Source: Pseudomonas brassicacearum (GTDB taxonomy: Bacteria > Pseudomonadota > Gammaproteobacteria > Pseudomonadales > Pseudomonadaceae). From it: a stretch of DNA of 64,000 nucleotides. Within the stretch, counting starts at the first letter, position 1. Each line of letters opens with the position of its first letter. Under the pieces are notes generated by a model. That model was not told where the DNA came from and ran no database searches. It saw only the letters and a program-made list of their open reading frames with translations. A program made the translations under genes and the position numbers. This document shows positions 21,769-33,192 of this stretch, piece after piece. The stretch lies in contig NZ_CP045701.2 of the NCBI RefSeq assembly GCF_009601685.2, positions 682,001-746,000 on the forward strand, given 5' to 3'.

Positions 21769-21855
21769 TGGTGCCCAGAAGAAGACTCGAACTTCCACGA
21801 CCTTGCGGTCACCAGCACCTGAAGCTGGCGTGTCTACCAATTTCACCATCTGGGC
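21769..21855 (-). tRNA. tRNA-Leu (anticodon CAG), first of a tandem pair
   Basis: 87 nt on the minus strand from GCCCAGATGG to CCA, with anticodon loop TTCAGGT (CAG) and a long variable arm. It reads CUG, the commonest leucine codon in this genome's genes. It is divergent from rnr, whose start is 226 bp away. Confidence 0.95.
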
Positions 21856-22081
21856 AATATCGACATCGTGTGTACGTCGTCGATGGCGCGCACTATACGG
21901 AGCGTCTTTTTAACTGTAAACCCCTTCTGAGAAAAAAACCGCTAAATTTCACGAGCGGTGCTTTTCCGGGCTTCCAAGGCAGGCCAAATGTCTTTAGAAA
22001 AGCGATCGGATGCTTGAAATTTCCCGTTTCATTAAGCCTATGCCAAACTAACCCGCATATAGACAAGGTGAAAACTCTCTA

Positions 22082-24700
22082 ATGGCCGATTGGCAGTCCC
22101 TCGATCCCGAGGCCGCTCGTGAAGCGGAAAAATATGAAAACCCTATTCCTAGCCGCGAACTGATCCTGGCGCATCTCGCCGATCGGGGTTCGCCTGCTAG
22201 CCGCGAGCAGTTGGTCGAAGAGTTCGGTCTGACCACCGAGGACCAACTCGAAGCCCTGCGCCGCCGTCTGCGCGCCATGGAGCGCGACGCTCAACTGATC
22301 TACACCCGGCGCGGCACCTATGCGCCGGTGGACAAGCTCGACCTGATCCTGGGCCGCATCGCCGGTCACCGTGACGGCTTCGGTTTCCTGATCCCGGACG
22401 ACGGCAGCGACGACCTGTTCATGAGCCCGGCGCAAATGCGCCTGGTGTTCGACGGTGACCGGGCCCTGGCCCGTGTGTCCGGCCTGGATCGCCGCGGTCG
22501 TCGTGAAGGCGTGATCGTCGAAGTGGTGTCCCGTGCCCATGAAAGCATCGTCGGCCGTTACTTCGAAGAAGGCGGCATCGGCTTTGTCGTCCCGGACAAC
22601 CCGAAGATCCAGCAGGAAGTGCTGGTCACTCCGGGCCGCAACGCCAACGCCCAGGTCGGTCAGTTCGTGGAGGTGAAGATCACCCACTGGCCAACCCCGC
22701 GCTTCCAGCCACAAGGCGATGTGGTGGAAGTGGTCGGCAACTACATGGCGCCAGGCATGGAAATCGACGTTGCCCTGCGCACCTATGACATTCCACACGT
22801 CTGGCCTGAGGCGGTCCTGAAAGAGGCGGCCAAGCTCAAGCCGGAAGTCGAAGAGAAAGACAAAGAGAAGCGCATCGACCTGCGTCACCTGCCGTTCGTC
22901 ACCATCGACGGTGAAGACGCCCGGGACTTCGATGATGCGGTCTATTGCGAAGCCAAGCCTGGCAAGCTGCGCCTGTTCTCCGGCGGCTGGAAGTTGTACG
23001 TGGCCATTGCCGACGTCTCCAGCTACGTGAAGCTCGGTTCGGCGCTGGACGCCGAGGCCCAGGTACGCGGCAACTCGGTGTATTTCCCCGAGCGCGTCGT
23101 GCCGATGCTGCCTGAGCAACTGTCCAACGGGCTGTGCTCGCTCAATCCTCAGGTCGATCGCCTGGCCATGGTTTGCGAGATGACCATCTCCAAGTCCGGC
23201 GAAATGACCGACTACTGCTTCTACGAAGCGGTGATCCATTCCCACGCCCGCCTGACCTACAACAAGGTCAGCGCGATGCTGGAGACGCCGAAGCTGGCCG
23301 AGTCGCGCAAGCTGCGTGGCGAATACACCGATGTCGTGCCGCACCTCAAGCAGCTCTATTCGCTGTACAAGGTGCTGCTGGGGGCGCGTCATGTGCGTGG
23401 TGCGATCGATTTCGAAACCCAGGAAACCCGGATCATCTTCGGTACCGAGCGCAAGATCGCCGAAATCCGTCCGACCGTTCGCAACGACGCGCACAAACTG
23501 ATCGAGGAATGCATGCTGGCGGCCAACGTGGCCACCGCCGAGTTCCTGAAGAAGCACGAGATTCCTGCGTTGTACCGGGTCCACGACGGTCCGCCGCCGG
23601 AGCGCCTGGAAAAACTGCGGGCGTTCCTGGGTGAGCTGGGCCTTTCCTTGCACAAGGGCAAGGAAGGTCCGTCGCCCAAGGATTACCAGGCCCTGCTGGC
23701 GAGTATCAAGGACCGTCCGGATTTCCATCTGATCCAGACCGTCATGCTGCGCTCGTTGAGCCAGGCGGTGTACAGCGCCGACAACCAAGGCCACTTCGGC
23801 CTGAATTACGAAGCCTATACCCACTTCACTTCGCCGATCCGCCGCTACCCCGACCTGCTCACGCACCGGGCGATTCGCAGCGTGATCCATTCGAAGATGA
23901 ACACCCCGCACGTCAAGCGTGCCGGTGCGATGACCATTCCGAAGGCGCGTATCTATCCGTACGATGAAGCGGCCCTGGAGCAGCTTGGTGAGCAATGCTC
24001 GATGAGCGAGCGGCGCGCCGACGAAGCGACGCGCGACGTGGTGAACTGGCTCAAGTGCGAATACATGAAGGATCGCGTGGGCGAGTCGTTCCCGGGCGTG
24101 ATCACCGCCGTGACCGGTTTCGGCCTGTTCGTCGAACTGACCGATATCTATGTCGAAGGCCTGGTGCATGTCACCGCGCTGCCGGGCGACTACTATCACT
24201 TCGACCCTGTGCATCACCGTCTGGCGGGCGAGCGCACCGGGCGCAGCTTCCGTCTTGGCGATACCGTCGAAGTGCGGGTGATGCGCGTCGACCTCGACGA
24301 ACGCAAGATCGACTTCGAGATGGCGGAAAAAACCATCAGCGCGCCGATCGGCCGCAAGAAACGCGGTACCGAAACCACGGCGCCTGCGGCCAAGACTGCC
24401 GCCGAGCCAGCATCGTCCAGGTCTGGGCGTCGCGGTGCGGCCAAGGAAAAGGTAGTCGAAGCCTATCGTCCGAGCGATGCGGCGGCAAAAAACGCTGAGC
24501 TGCGCAAAAGTCGTGAAATGAAGCAGGCGTTGCTGGCCGAAGCCAAGAACGGTGGTAAAGCGGCGTCTGGGGGAAAGGCTGGAAGGTCGGCCCCGGACAA
24601 GGCGACCAGCAAGCCGAGCAAACACCGTAAAGGCCCGCCGAAAGCGGGCTCGGCCCCAGCCAAGAGCGGCGGGGCGCGTAAACCCAAGGCCAAGTCATGA
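22082..24700 (+). CDS. rnr: Ribonuclease R
   Basis: Processive 3'-5' exoribonuclease that degrades structured RNA and takes part in tmRNA quality control. The 872-residue protein has an N-terminal winged-helix region, cold-shock domains, the RNB catalytic core with TIDGEDARDFDDAV (about 274-287), an S1 domain (about 650-735, FPGVITAVTGFGLFVELTD) and a long basic Lys/Ala/Ser-rich tail (from about 755). The stop overlaps the rlmB start (ATGA), a conserved pairing. Confidence 0.96.
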   Translation: MADWQSLDPEAAREAEKYENPIPSRELILAHLADRGSPASREQLVEEFGLTTEDQLEALRRRLRAMERDAQLIYTRRGTYAPVDKLDLILGRIAGHRDGFGFLIPDDGSDDLFMSPAQMRLVFDGDRALARVSGLDRRGRREGVIVEVVSRAHESIVGRYFEEGGIGFVVPDNPKIQQEVLVTPGRNANAQVGQFVEVKITHWPTPRFQPQGDVVEVVGNYMAPGMEIDVALRTYDIPHVWPEAVLKEAAKLKPEVEEKDKEKRIDLRHLPFVTIDGEDARDFDDAVYCEAKPGKLRLFSGGWKLYVAIADVSSYVKLGSALDAEAQVRGNSVYFPERVVPMLPEQLSNGLCSLNPQVDRLAMVCEMTISKSGEMTDYCFYEAVIHSHARLTYNKVSAMLETPKLAESRKLRGEYTDVVPHLKQLYSLYKVLLGARHVRGAIDFETQETRIIFGTERKIAEIRPTVRNDAHKLIEECMLAANVATAEFLKKHEIPALYRVHDGPPPERLEKLRAFLGELGLSLHKGKEGPSPKDYQALLASIKDRPDFHLIQTVMLRSLSQAVYSADNQGHFGLNYEAYTHFTSPIRRYPDLLTHRAIRSVIHSKMNTPHVKRAGAMTIPKARIYPYDEAALEQLGEQCSMSERRADEATRDVVNWLKCEYMKDRVGESFPGVITAVTGFGLFVELTDIYVEGLVHVTALPGDYYHFDPVHHRLAGERTGRSFRLGDTVEVRVMRVDLDERKIDFEMAEKTISAPIGRKKRGTETTAPAAKTAAEPASSRSGRRGAAKEKVVEAYRPSDAAAKNAELRKSREMKQALLAEAKNGGKAASGGKAGRSAPDKATSKPSKHRKGPPKAGSAPAKSGGARKPKAKS

Positions 24701-25458
24701 GTCAGTTGGAAAAAATCTACGGCGTGCATGCCGTGGAGGCGTTGTTGCGTCATCACCCCAAGCGGGTCAAGCAGATCTGGTTGGCGGAGGGGCGTAGCGA
24801 TCCACGCGTCCAGACGCTGATCGAGCTGGCCAGCGAAAGCCGCGTTGCGGTGGGCCAGGCCGAGCGGCGCGAGATGGACGCCTGGGTCGAAGGCGTGCAC
24901 CAGGGCGTCGTGGCCGAGGTCAGCCCGAGCCAGGTCTGGGGCGAGGCGATGCTCGACGAACTGCTCGATCGCACCGAAGGCGCTCCCCTGCTGCTGGTGC
25001 TGGACGGCGTGACCGACCCGCATAACCTTGGCGCTTGCCTGCGTTCGGCAGATGCGGCCGGTGCGTTGGCGGTGATCGTGCCTAAAGACAAGTCGGCAAC
25101 CTTGACGCCAGTGGTGCGCAAGGTGGCCTGCGGCGCGACGGAAGTGATTCCGCTGGTGGCGGTGACCAACCTGGCGCGCACCCTGGAAAAACTCCAGCAG
25201 CGCGGCTTGTGGGTGGTCGGTACGGCGGGCGAGGCCGAGGTCAGTATTTACGACCAGGACCTGACGGGCCCGACGATCCTGATCATGGGGGCCGAAGGCA
25301 AGGGCATGCGCCGCCTGACCCGCGAGCACTGCGATTACCTGGTCAAGCTGCCGATGGCCGGCAGCGTCAGTAGCCTCAACGTTTCGGTCGCGACCGGTGT
25401 GTGCCTGTTCGAAGCGTTGCGCCAGCGCAGCGTCAAGGCTGTCGCCAAAAAGCCCTGA
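24697..25458 (+). CDS. rlmB: 23S rRNA (guanosine-2'-O-)-methyltransferase RlmB
   Basis: SpoU/TrmH-family enzyme that methylates the ribose of G2251 in 23S rRNA. The 253-residue protein has an N-terminal substrate-binding domain (MSQLEKIYGVHAVEALL) and the trefoil-knot SPOUT motifs NLGACLRSADAAGA, LIMGAEGKGM and LNVSVATGVCLFE. It is coupled to rnr by a 4-bp overlap. Confidence 0.96.
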   Translation: MSQLEKIYGVHAVEALLRHHPKRVKQIWLAEGRSDPRVQTLIELASESRVAVGQAERREMDAWVEGVHQGVVAEVSPSQVWGEAMLDELLDRTEGAPLLLVLDGVTDPHNLGACLRSADAAGALAVIVPKDKSATLTPVVRKVACGATEVIPLVAVTNLARTLEKLQQRGLWVVGTAGEAEVSIYDQDLTGPTILIMGAEGKGMRRLTREHCDYLVKLPMAGSVSSLNVSVATGVCLFEALRQRSVKAVAKKP

Positions 25459-25466
25459 CATACCCT

Positions 25467-25570
25467 TGTAGGAGCTGACGAGTGCAACGAGGCTGCGATC
25501 TTGTCCCTGACACTTGAGTCTCAAGCGAAAGATCAGGATCAAAAGATCGCAGCCTTCGGCAGCTCCTACA
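25467..25570. repeat. REP-type repeat (family B)
   Basis: Hairpin with left arm TGTAGGAGCTGACGAGTG and right arm GGCAGCTCCTACA, both with the GATCGCAGCC box; no 11-bp expansion here. It lies after rlmB, 50 bp before the rpsF promoter. Confidence 0.8.
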
Positions 25571-25620
25571 TTGTTCAGCTTCGCAATCGTCGGTGGTTGT
25601 TCAAATAATCGCCAATTGCC

Positions 25621-25649
25621 TTGCACCTCCCTCGGCCCTTCTCTACAAT
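25621..25649 (+). promoter_or_regulatory. Sigma-70 type promoter of the rpsF operon
   Basis: TTGCAC (25621-25626), a 17-bp spacer and TACAAT (25644-25649) match the consensus at ten of twelve positions. The rpsF ATG is about 118 bp downstream, leaving a long leader in which autoregulation by ribosomal proteins S6:S18 could act. Confidence 0.7.
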
Positions 25650-25767
25650 TGCGCCCCTTGCTGTGATGGCAGGCACTTATGTGTCTAGCGTCCACAAGTC
25701 CATAAGTGTCATTCACTCCTTGTCTGACCGTTTTTGAGCGGCAGGCTACAACCCGTAAGGAGCATTC

Positions 25768-26196
25768 ATGCGTCATTACGAAATCATCTTTTTGGTCCAC
25801 CCGGATCAAAGCGAGCAAGTCGGCGGCATGGTTGAGCGTTACACCAAGCTGATCGAAGAAGACGGCGGCAAAATCCACCGTCTGGAAGATTGGGGCCGTC
25901 GTCAACTGGCCTACGCAATCAACAATGTTCACAAGGCTCACTACGTGATGCTGAACGTTGAGTGCACTGGCAAGGCCCTGGCCGAGCTGGAAGACAACTT
26001 CCGCTACAACGATGCAGTGATCCGTAACCTGGTCATCCGTCGCGAAGAAGCCGTCACCGGCCAATCCGAGATGCTCAAGGCTGAAGAAAACCGCAGTGAG
26101 CGCCGTGAGCGTCGCGACCGTCCTGAGCACTCTGACAGCGCCGATGGCGATGACAGCGATAGCGACAGCGACAACAGCGATAACGCTGACGAGTAA
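25768..26196 (+). CDS. rpsF: 30S ribosomal protein bS6
   Basis: Ribosomal protein S6, partner of S18 on the platform of the small subunit. The 142-residue protein [18 protein letters not shown] has the conserved fold (about 1-95) and then an acidic tail ([20 protein letters not shown]). In E. coli and P. fluorescens RimK adds glutamates to the S6 C-terminus; this one ends in glutamate as required. TAAGGAG precedes the ATG. Confidence 0.97.
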   Translation: MRHYEIIFLVHPDQSEQVGGMVERYTKLIEEDGGKIHRLEDWGRRQLAYAINNVHKAHYVMLNVECTGKALAELEDNFRYNDAVIRNLVIRREEAVTGQSEMLKAEENRSERRERRDRPEHSDSADGDDSDSDSDNSDNADE

Positions 26197-26224
26197 TCCA
26201 CGGACCTTTTAAGGAGCCAATCAC

Positions 26225-26455
26225 ATGGCACGTTTCTTCCGTCGTCGTAAATTCTGCCGCTTCACCGCTGAAGACGTGAAAGAGATCGATTACAAAGATC
26301 TCAACACTCTGAAAGCCTACGTATCCGAGACCGGCAAAATCGTTCCAAGCCGTATCACCGGTACCAAAGCTCGTTATCAGCGTCAGCTGGCCACCGCTAT
26401 CAAGCGCGCCCGCTTCCTGGCCCTGCTGGCCTACACCGACAGCCACGGCCGCTGA
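26225..26455 (+). CDS. rpsR: 30S ribosomal protein bS18
   Basis: The 76-residue protein [20 protein letters not shown] has the S18 signature around [20 protein letters not shown]. It lies 28 bp after rpsF behind AAGGAG. Confidence 0.97.
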
Positions 26456-26491
26456 GACCGGGCAGTCGACGAGTAGTAAGGGATTGAATGC

Positions 26492-27382
26492 ATGCGCGCC
26501 TTAGCTGACTTCATCATGCGGGGACGTGTGCAGGCCACGTTGGTTGTGGCCGGATCCGCGGCATTGCCGCTGTTGTTCTGGTTGAGTGCCGCCGCTGGGT
26601 GCCTTGTGCTCCTGCGGCGCGGTTCGGACGCCTTGAGCGTCCTGGGTATCGGGTTGTTGTCAGCGTTGGTGAGCTGGTACTTCCTGAAGGACCCGACAAC
26701 ACTTTTGGTGTTGCTCGGGGCTTGTGGCCTGGCGTTGGTTTTGCGCGCCGGACATACCTGGAACCGCGTGCTGCTGTGCAGCGTGGCCGTGGGGTTGTTG
26801 TGTGCGGTGAGTCTGGGAGCTGTATTCAGCTCCTTCATCGAGTCACTGGCGCAGACGTTCGAACACGTCCTGCCGCTGGCGATGGGTGAGGTCTACGAGA
26901 CATTCTCGGCAGACCAGAAGGCGTCTCTCACCGCCCTGAGCGCTCCGCTGATGATCATTTCGATAGCGTCTTCGCTGCAGATCTTTAGCGTGCTGTGCCT
27001 GATTCTTGGGCGCTATTGGCAGGCGTTGTTGTATAACCCCGGTGGTTTCGGTCGCGAATTTCGCGCCATCCGATTCCCCAAGAGCGTGGCGCTGTCACTG
27101 CTGGCCGTCATGTGTGTGGCTCCGTTTTTCGGGCTGCATGCACTGATCCTGTTGCCGTTGTGCAGTGTACCGCTGGTCTTCGCCGGCCTGGCTCTGATTC
27201 ACGGGCTGGTGGCGCAGAAGCGACTGGCCACGTTCTGGCTGGTGGGGTTGTACGTGACGTTGTTGCCTTTCATGCACTTGCTCGGTCCGTTGCTCGTGGT
27301 CATGGCCATCGTCGACAGCCTGATTGATTTTCGCGGTCGTATGGCGCCGAAAGACGCCGACAACGCGAACGGTGAAGGTTAA
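26492..27382 (+). CDS. DUF2232-type membrane protein between rpsR and rplI
   Basis: A 296-residue protein with about eight hydrophobic segments (for example PLLFWLSAAAGCLVLL, VALSLLAVMCVAPFFGLHA and LLVVMAIVDSLIDF). This matches the DUF2232/YybS-like proteins inserted between rpsR and rplI in pseudomonads. The function is not known. AAGGGATTG precedes ATG 26492. It is part of the rpsF-rpsR-orf-rplI operon. Confidence 0.85.
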   Translation: MRALADFIMRGRVQATLVVAGSAALPLLFWLSAAAGCLVLLRRGSDALSVLGIGLLSALVSWYFLKDPTTLLVLLGACGLALVLRAGHTWNRVLLCSVAVGLLCAVSLGAVFSSFIESLAQTFEHVLPLAMGEVYETFSADQKASLTALSAPLMIISIASSLQIFSVLCLILGRYWQALLYNPGGFGREFRAIRFPKSVALSLLAVMCVAPFFGLHALILLPLCSVPLVFAGLALIHGLVAQKRLATFWLVGLYVTLLPFMHLLGPLLVVMAIVDSLIDFRGRMAPKDADNANGEG

Positions 27383-27400
27383 AAGTTAGAGGATTTTCAC

Positions 27401-27847
27401 ATGCAACTGATCCTTCTGGAAAAAGTCACCAACCTGGGCAACCTGGGTGACAAAGTAAACGTTAAGGCCGGCTACGGTCGTAACTACCTGCTGCCTTACG
27501 GCAAAGCCACCGCTGCGACCGCTGCCAACCTGGCTGCGTTCGAAGAGCGTCGTGCTGAGCTGGAAAAAGCCGCTGCCGACCGTAAAACTTCGGCTGAAGA
27601 CCGTGCTGCCCAACTGGCCGAGCTGGAAGTGACCATCACTGCCACCGCTGGCGACGAAGGCAAGCTGTTCGGTTCGATCGGTACTCACGACATCGCTGAC
27701 GCACTGACCGCCTCCGGCGTTGAAGTGGCGAAAAGCGAAGTTCGTCTGCCGAACGGCACCATCCGCAACGTAGGTGAATTCGACGTAGCCGTGCACCTGC
27801 ACGCCGAAGTTGAAGCCACCGTACGCGTTGTCGTGGTAGCAGCCTAA
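27401..27847 (+). CDS. rplI: 50S ribosomal protein bL9
   Basis: The 148-residue protein [19 protein letters not shown] has the N-terminal rRNA-binding domain, the long connecting helix (about 40-75, rich in E, R and A) and the C-terminal domain ending VVVVAA. A terminator lies about 45 bp after the stop. Confidence 0.97.
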   Translation: MQLILLEKVTNLGNLGDKVNVKAGYGRNYLLPYGKATAATAANLAAFEERRAELEKAAADRKTSAEDRAAQLAELEVTITATAGDEGKLFGSIGTHDIADALTASGVEVAKSEVRLPNGTIRNVGEFDVAVHLHAEVEATVRVVVVAA

Positions 27848-27892
27848 GCAATACCTGTCGGCTGGCACCCTCGGGTGCTTGCCGGTAACATC

Positions 27893-27930
27893 GGGCACGA
27901 TCCTGTTTACAGGTCGTGCCCTTTGTCTTT
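27893..27930 (+). terminator. Terminator of the rpsF-rplI operon
   Basis: GGGCACGA and TCGTGCCC form an 8-bp stem, extended inside by CCTG/CAGG, followed by TTTGTCTTT. Confidence 0.75.
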
Positions 27931-27964
27931 CTGCAATTCCTGATTTTCATAACCAGAAGTGGCC

Positions 27965-29362
27965 ATGAACGAAATCACCGCTCCCGAGCAATACGATCTG
28001 CAAACCGCTGCCCTGAAGGTACCTCCGCATTCCATCGAGGCCGAACAGGCCGTGCTCGGTGGCCTGATGCTGGACAATAACGCCTGGGAGCGTGTGCTCG
28101 ATCAAGTCTCCGACGGCGATTTCTACCGGCATGACCACCGCCTGATTTTCCGTGCGATCGCCCGTCTGGCCGATCAGAACATGCCGATCGACGTCGTCAC
28201 CCTGGCCGAGCAATTGGACAAGGAAGGGCAGACGTCCCAGGTCGGCGGCCTCGGTTACCTGGGCGAACTGGCGAAAAACACGCCGTCTGTCGCCAACATC
28301 AAGGCCTATGCCCAGATCGTGCGCGAGCGGGCGACCTTGCGCCAATTGATCGGTATCAGCACCGAGATCGCCGACAGCGCCTTCAACCCGGAAGGCCGCA
28401 CTGCCGCCGAGATCCTTGACGAAGCCGAACGGCAGATCTTCCAGATCGCCGAGGCCCGCCCGAAGACCGGCGGGCCGGTGAGCGTCAACGACTTGCTGAC
28501 CAAGGCCATCGACCGCATCGACACCTTGTTCAACACGGACAACGCCATCACCGGCCTGTCTACCGGTTACACCGACCTCGACGAGAAGACCAGCGGCCTG
28601 CAACCGTCCGACCTGATCATCGTCGCCGGCCGTCCGTCCATGGGTAAGACCACCTTTGCGATGAACCTGGTGGAAAACGCCGTGCTGCGCAGCGACAAGG
28701 CGGTGCTGGTGTACTCCCTCGAGATGCCAGGCGAATCGCTGATCATGCGTATGCTTTCGTCCCTGGGGCGTATCGACCAGACCAAGGTCCGTTCCGGCCA
28801 ATTGGAAGACGATGACTGGCCGCGCCTTACCTCGGCGGTCAACCTGCTCAACGACCGCAAGCTGTTCATCGACGATACGGCCGGTATCAGCCCGTCGGAA
28901 ATGCGCGCCCGTACCCGTCGCCTGGTGCGTGAGCACGGTGACATCGCACTGATCATGATCGACTACCTGCAGTTGATGCAGATCCCCGGTTCCAGCGGCG
29001 ACAACCGGACCAACGAGATTTCCGAAATCTCCCGTTCCCTCAAGGCCCTGGCCAAGGAATTCAACTGCCCGGTGGTGGCACTTTCCCAGTTGAACCGTTC
29101 CCTGGAACAGCGCCCCAACAAGCGTCCGGTGAACTCCGACTTGCGAGAATCCGGAGCGATCGAGCAGGACGCCGACGTCATCATGTTCGTGTACCGCGAC
29201 GAGGTATATCACCCCGAGACGGAGCACAAGGGCATTGCCGAAATCATCATCGGCAAACAGCGGAACGGCCCGATCGGCTTCATTCGCCTGGCGTTCATCG
29301 GTAAGTACACCCGGTTCGAGAACCTGGCGCCGGGTAGCTACAATTTTGATGACGACGAGTAA
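27965..29362 (+). CDS. dnaB: Replicative DNA helicase DnaB
   Basis: Hexameric 5'-3' helicase of the replication fork. The 465-residue protein has the DnaB N-terminal domain (about 15-120, PPHSIEAEQAVLGGLM) and the RecA-like core with Walker A GRPSMGKTT (222-230), Walker B LIMIDYLQLM and the C-terminal SDLRESGAIEQDADVI. ATG 27965 is chosen over GTG 27959 because MNEITAPEQYDLQ is the usual N-terminus. No intein is seen. Confidence 0.96.
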   Translation: MNEITAPEQYDLQTAALKVPPHSIEAEQAVLGGLMLDNNAWERVLDQVSDGDFYRHDHRLIFRAIARLADQNMPIDVVTLAEQLDKEGQTSQVGGLGYLGELAKNTPSVANIKAYAQIVRERATLRQLIGISTEIADSAFNPEGRTAAEILDEAERQIFQIAEARPKTGGPVSVNDLLTKAIDRIDTLFNTDNAITGLSTGYTDLDEKTSGLQPSDLIIVAGRPSMGKTTFAMNLVENAVLRSDKAVLVYSLEMPGESLIMRMLSSLGRIDQTKVRSGQLEDDDWPRLTSAVNLLNDRKLFIDDTAGISPSEMRARTRRLVREHGDIALIMIDYLQLMQIPGSSGDNRTNEISEISRSLKALAKEFNCPVVALSQLNRSLEQRPNKRPVNSDLRESGAIEQDADVIMFVYRDEVYHPETEHKGIAEIIIGKQRNGPIGFIRLAFIGKYTRFENLAPGSYNFDDDE

Positions 29363-29415
29363 CCTGTTCGGCATCTCTTGAGGCAAACCCCTTTTTCAGA
29401 AGGTTGTGCTTCTCC

Positions 29416-29505
29416 TGTGGGAGCGAGCTTGCTCGCGATGGCGGTATAACAGTCAACACATGCATTGAGTGGGCTGACCCCCTCGCGAGCAAGCTCGCTC
29501 CCCCA
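29416..29505. repeat. REP doublet (family A)
   Basis: Facing copies of the core GAGCGAGCTTGCTCGCGA and TCGCGAGCAAGCTCGCTC, about 45 bp apart, between dnaB and the radical SAM gene. Confidence 0.85.
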
Positions 29506-29613
29506 TGTGATGTGCAGTGCGCGACCAATTTCCGACCATAGCCGTCGGAATTGGTTATTTTTTGTGCTATATTCCGCGCCCGCGATTTTTCATCTTTTAT
29601 ACCGGTTATCGAC

Positions 29614-31914
<2,301 letters not shown>

Positions 31915-31930
31915 TCGCCCTGCCACCTCG

Positions 31931-31965
31931 CAAAACGCCAGCCTAAGTGCTGGCGTTTTGCTTTC
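31931..31965 (+). terminator. Rho-independent terminator after the YgiQ-type gene
   Basis: CAAAACGCCAGC pairs perfectly with GCTGGCGTTTTG over 12 bp around a 6-nt loop, then CTTTCT. Confidence 0.8.
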
Positions 31966-32052
31966 TAGCGGCGGTGCTGGCCGTTTGTTATCGTGGCGCC
32001 CGCGTAGCCCTTGTGGCGACGGAGCTTGCTCCCGCTCGGCGGCGCAGACGCT

Positions 32053-32204
32053 GTGTAGGAGCTATGTAGGAACTATGTAGGAGCTGTGTAGGAGCGGTGT
32101 AGGAGCTGTCGAGTGCAACGAGGCTGCGATCTTTCTCCAGACACTTAAATCTCAAGCGAAAGATCAAAAGATCAAAAGATCGCAGCCTTCGGCAGCTCCT
32201 ACAG
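32053..32204. repeat. REP-type repeat (family B) with five 11-bp units at the left edge
   Basis: The TAGGAGC-type core occurs with exact 11-bp period at 32057, 32068, 32079, 32090 and 32101 (one unit varies, TAGGAAC), then the usual arm continues to GGCTGCGATC; the right arm ends GGCAGCTCCTACAG at 32204. The rest of the gap to 32274 has only a ribosome binding site. Confidence 0.8.
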
Positions 32205-32274
32205 GGCATAGCCCAGCGGGAGCAAGGTCCAGTGTGGATAAATTCTCCCCCTCCGATTCTCAAGGACGATTCAT

Positions 32275-33192
32275 ATGAGCACTCCGTTACCCGGCATCGG
32301 CATGGACAACAGCATCTCCCAGTTGATGGCCCGTCGCCGCATAGAAAGCCAAATCAACCTGCCACGGTTGTTCGCGGCCATTGATGCCGATCCAAGCATC
32401 GTCGGCGCCGGTGTGGTGTAGATCGATGCTGAATTCAATGTAGTGACCCTGCGTGAGTTCAAGCCGATCTGCAGCATCAAACCCAAACGGATCATCTTGC
32501 GCGAGGCGCAGAAGTACATTGCTCCGGCTCAGTTTGCCCAGCAGGTACAGGACAATCCTCGTGAATCGCGATTGGTAGCTGAGGCGGTGAACACCGGTTT
32601 GGCCTGCGCTGCTGCATTTATCAGCTGGACCGTTGTTCTAAGCGGTACCGTGCTGATTCCTTTCAGTGCTGGAGCCAGCACGGTGGTGTCCGCAATTGCT
32701 TATACCGCAGCCGCTGCAAGTACCGTCCAGTGTGTGGGTAGTGGTTACCGGGCTCGCAATGAAATAGTCGATCCGTCCATGAATGACTACCTTGATGGCG
32801 AAGCTTGGTATCAGAACGTGATGATTGGATTGGACGCAGCATCACTGCTGGGCGTGGGGGCTAGCGCACTCACAACTATCAAATTGGTCAATGTGGCAAA
32901 GGCAACCACAGGAAAAAGCTTGCGCGACGTTCTAAAAGGCTTGAATCGCCAGGAGCGAGCCAAACTGACCCAAGAATTGCTGAGTATCAAACACCCGGAG
33001 ATGTCTCGCAGGATGATCAAGCTGAAGCAACTTGCCGGGGGGCTTCCCAAGCGCTACACACCCACTCAGCTTAGGCATGGCACTGTTACTCAGATACAGG
33101 ATTCTCTGGGCGCGGCATTGGGGTTCGCCGGCAGCGCCATATCTGGCAATGTCAAAACCATTGCGGTTGGCTTGTATGAGGAGATGGAGTAA
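32275..33192 (+). pseudogene. First copy of a hydrophobic putative effector gene, interrupted by an amber codon
   Basis: The frame starts ATG 32275 (MSTPLPGIGMDNSISQLMAR) behind CAAGGACGATT and is colinear with the intact paralogue at 34225. Codon 49 (32419-32421) is TAG where the paralogue has TAC (Y49); no frameshift follows and the frame stays open to 33192 for 256 more codons. The downstream part still reads as a good protein (PICSIKPKRIILREAQKYIA, then hydrophobic Gly/Ala-rich segments and a C-terminal LYEEME). Either a recent nonsense mutation, suppressed readthrough, a restart at GTG 32443, or a sequence error. The stop overlaps the next ATG (TAATG). Function unknown; see the intact copy. 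Confidence 0.75.

Noticed and set aside
21500..22080. tRNA-Leu genes considered as an attachment site of an integrated element
   Set aside because: No integrase, no displaced tRNA end and conserved neighbours (rnr) follow directly.
22079..24625. An 848-codon minus-strand frame opposite rnr
   Set aside because: High-GC antisense shadow: rnr on the plus strand has all the RNase R motifs, and the minus frame is an Arg/His/Gln-rich product without family signs.
32053..32110. Short-period repeats considered as a CRISPR array
   Set aside because: The period is 11 bp with no spacers and it is the edge of a REP element.
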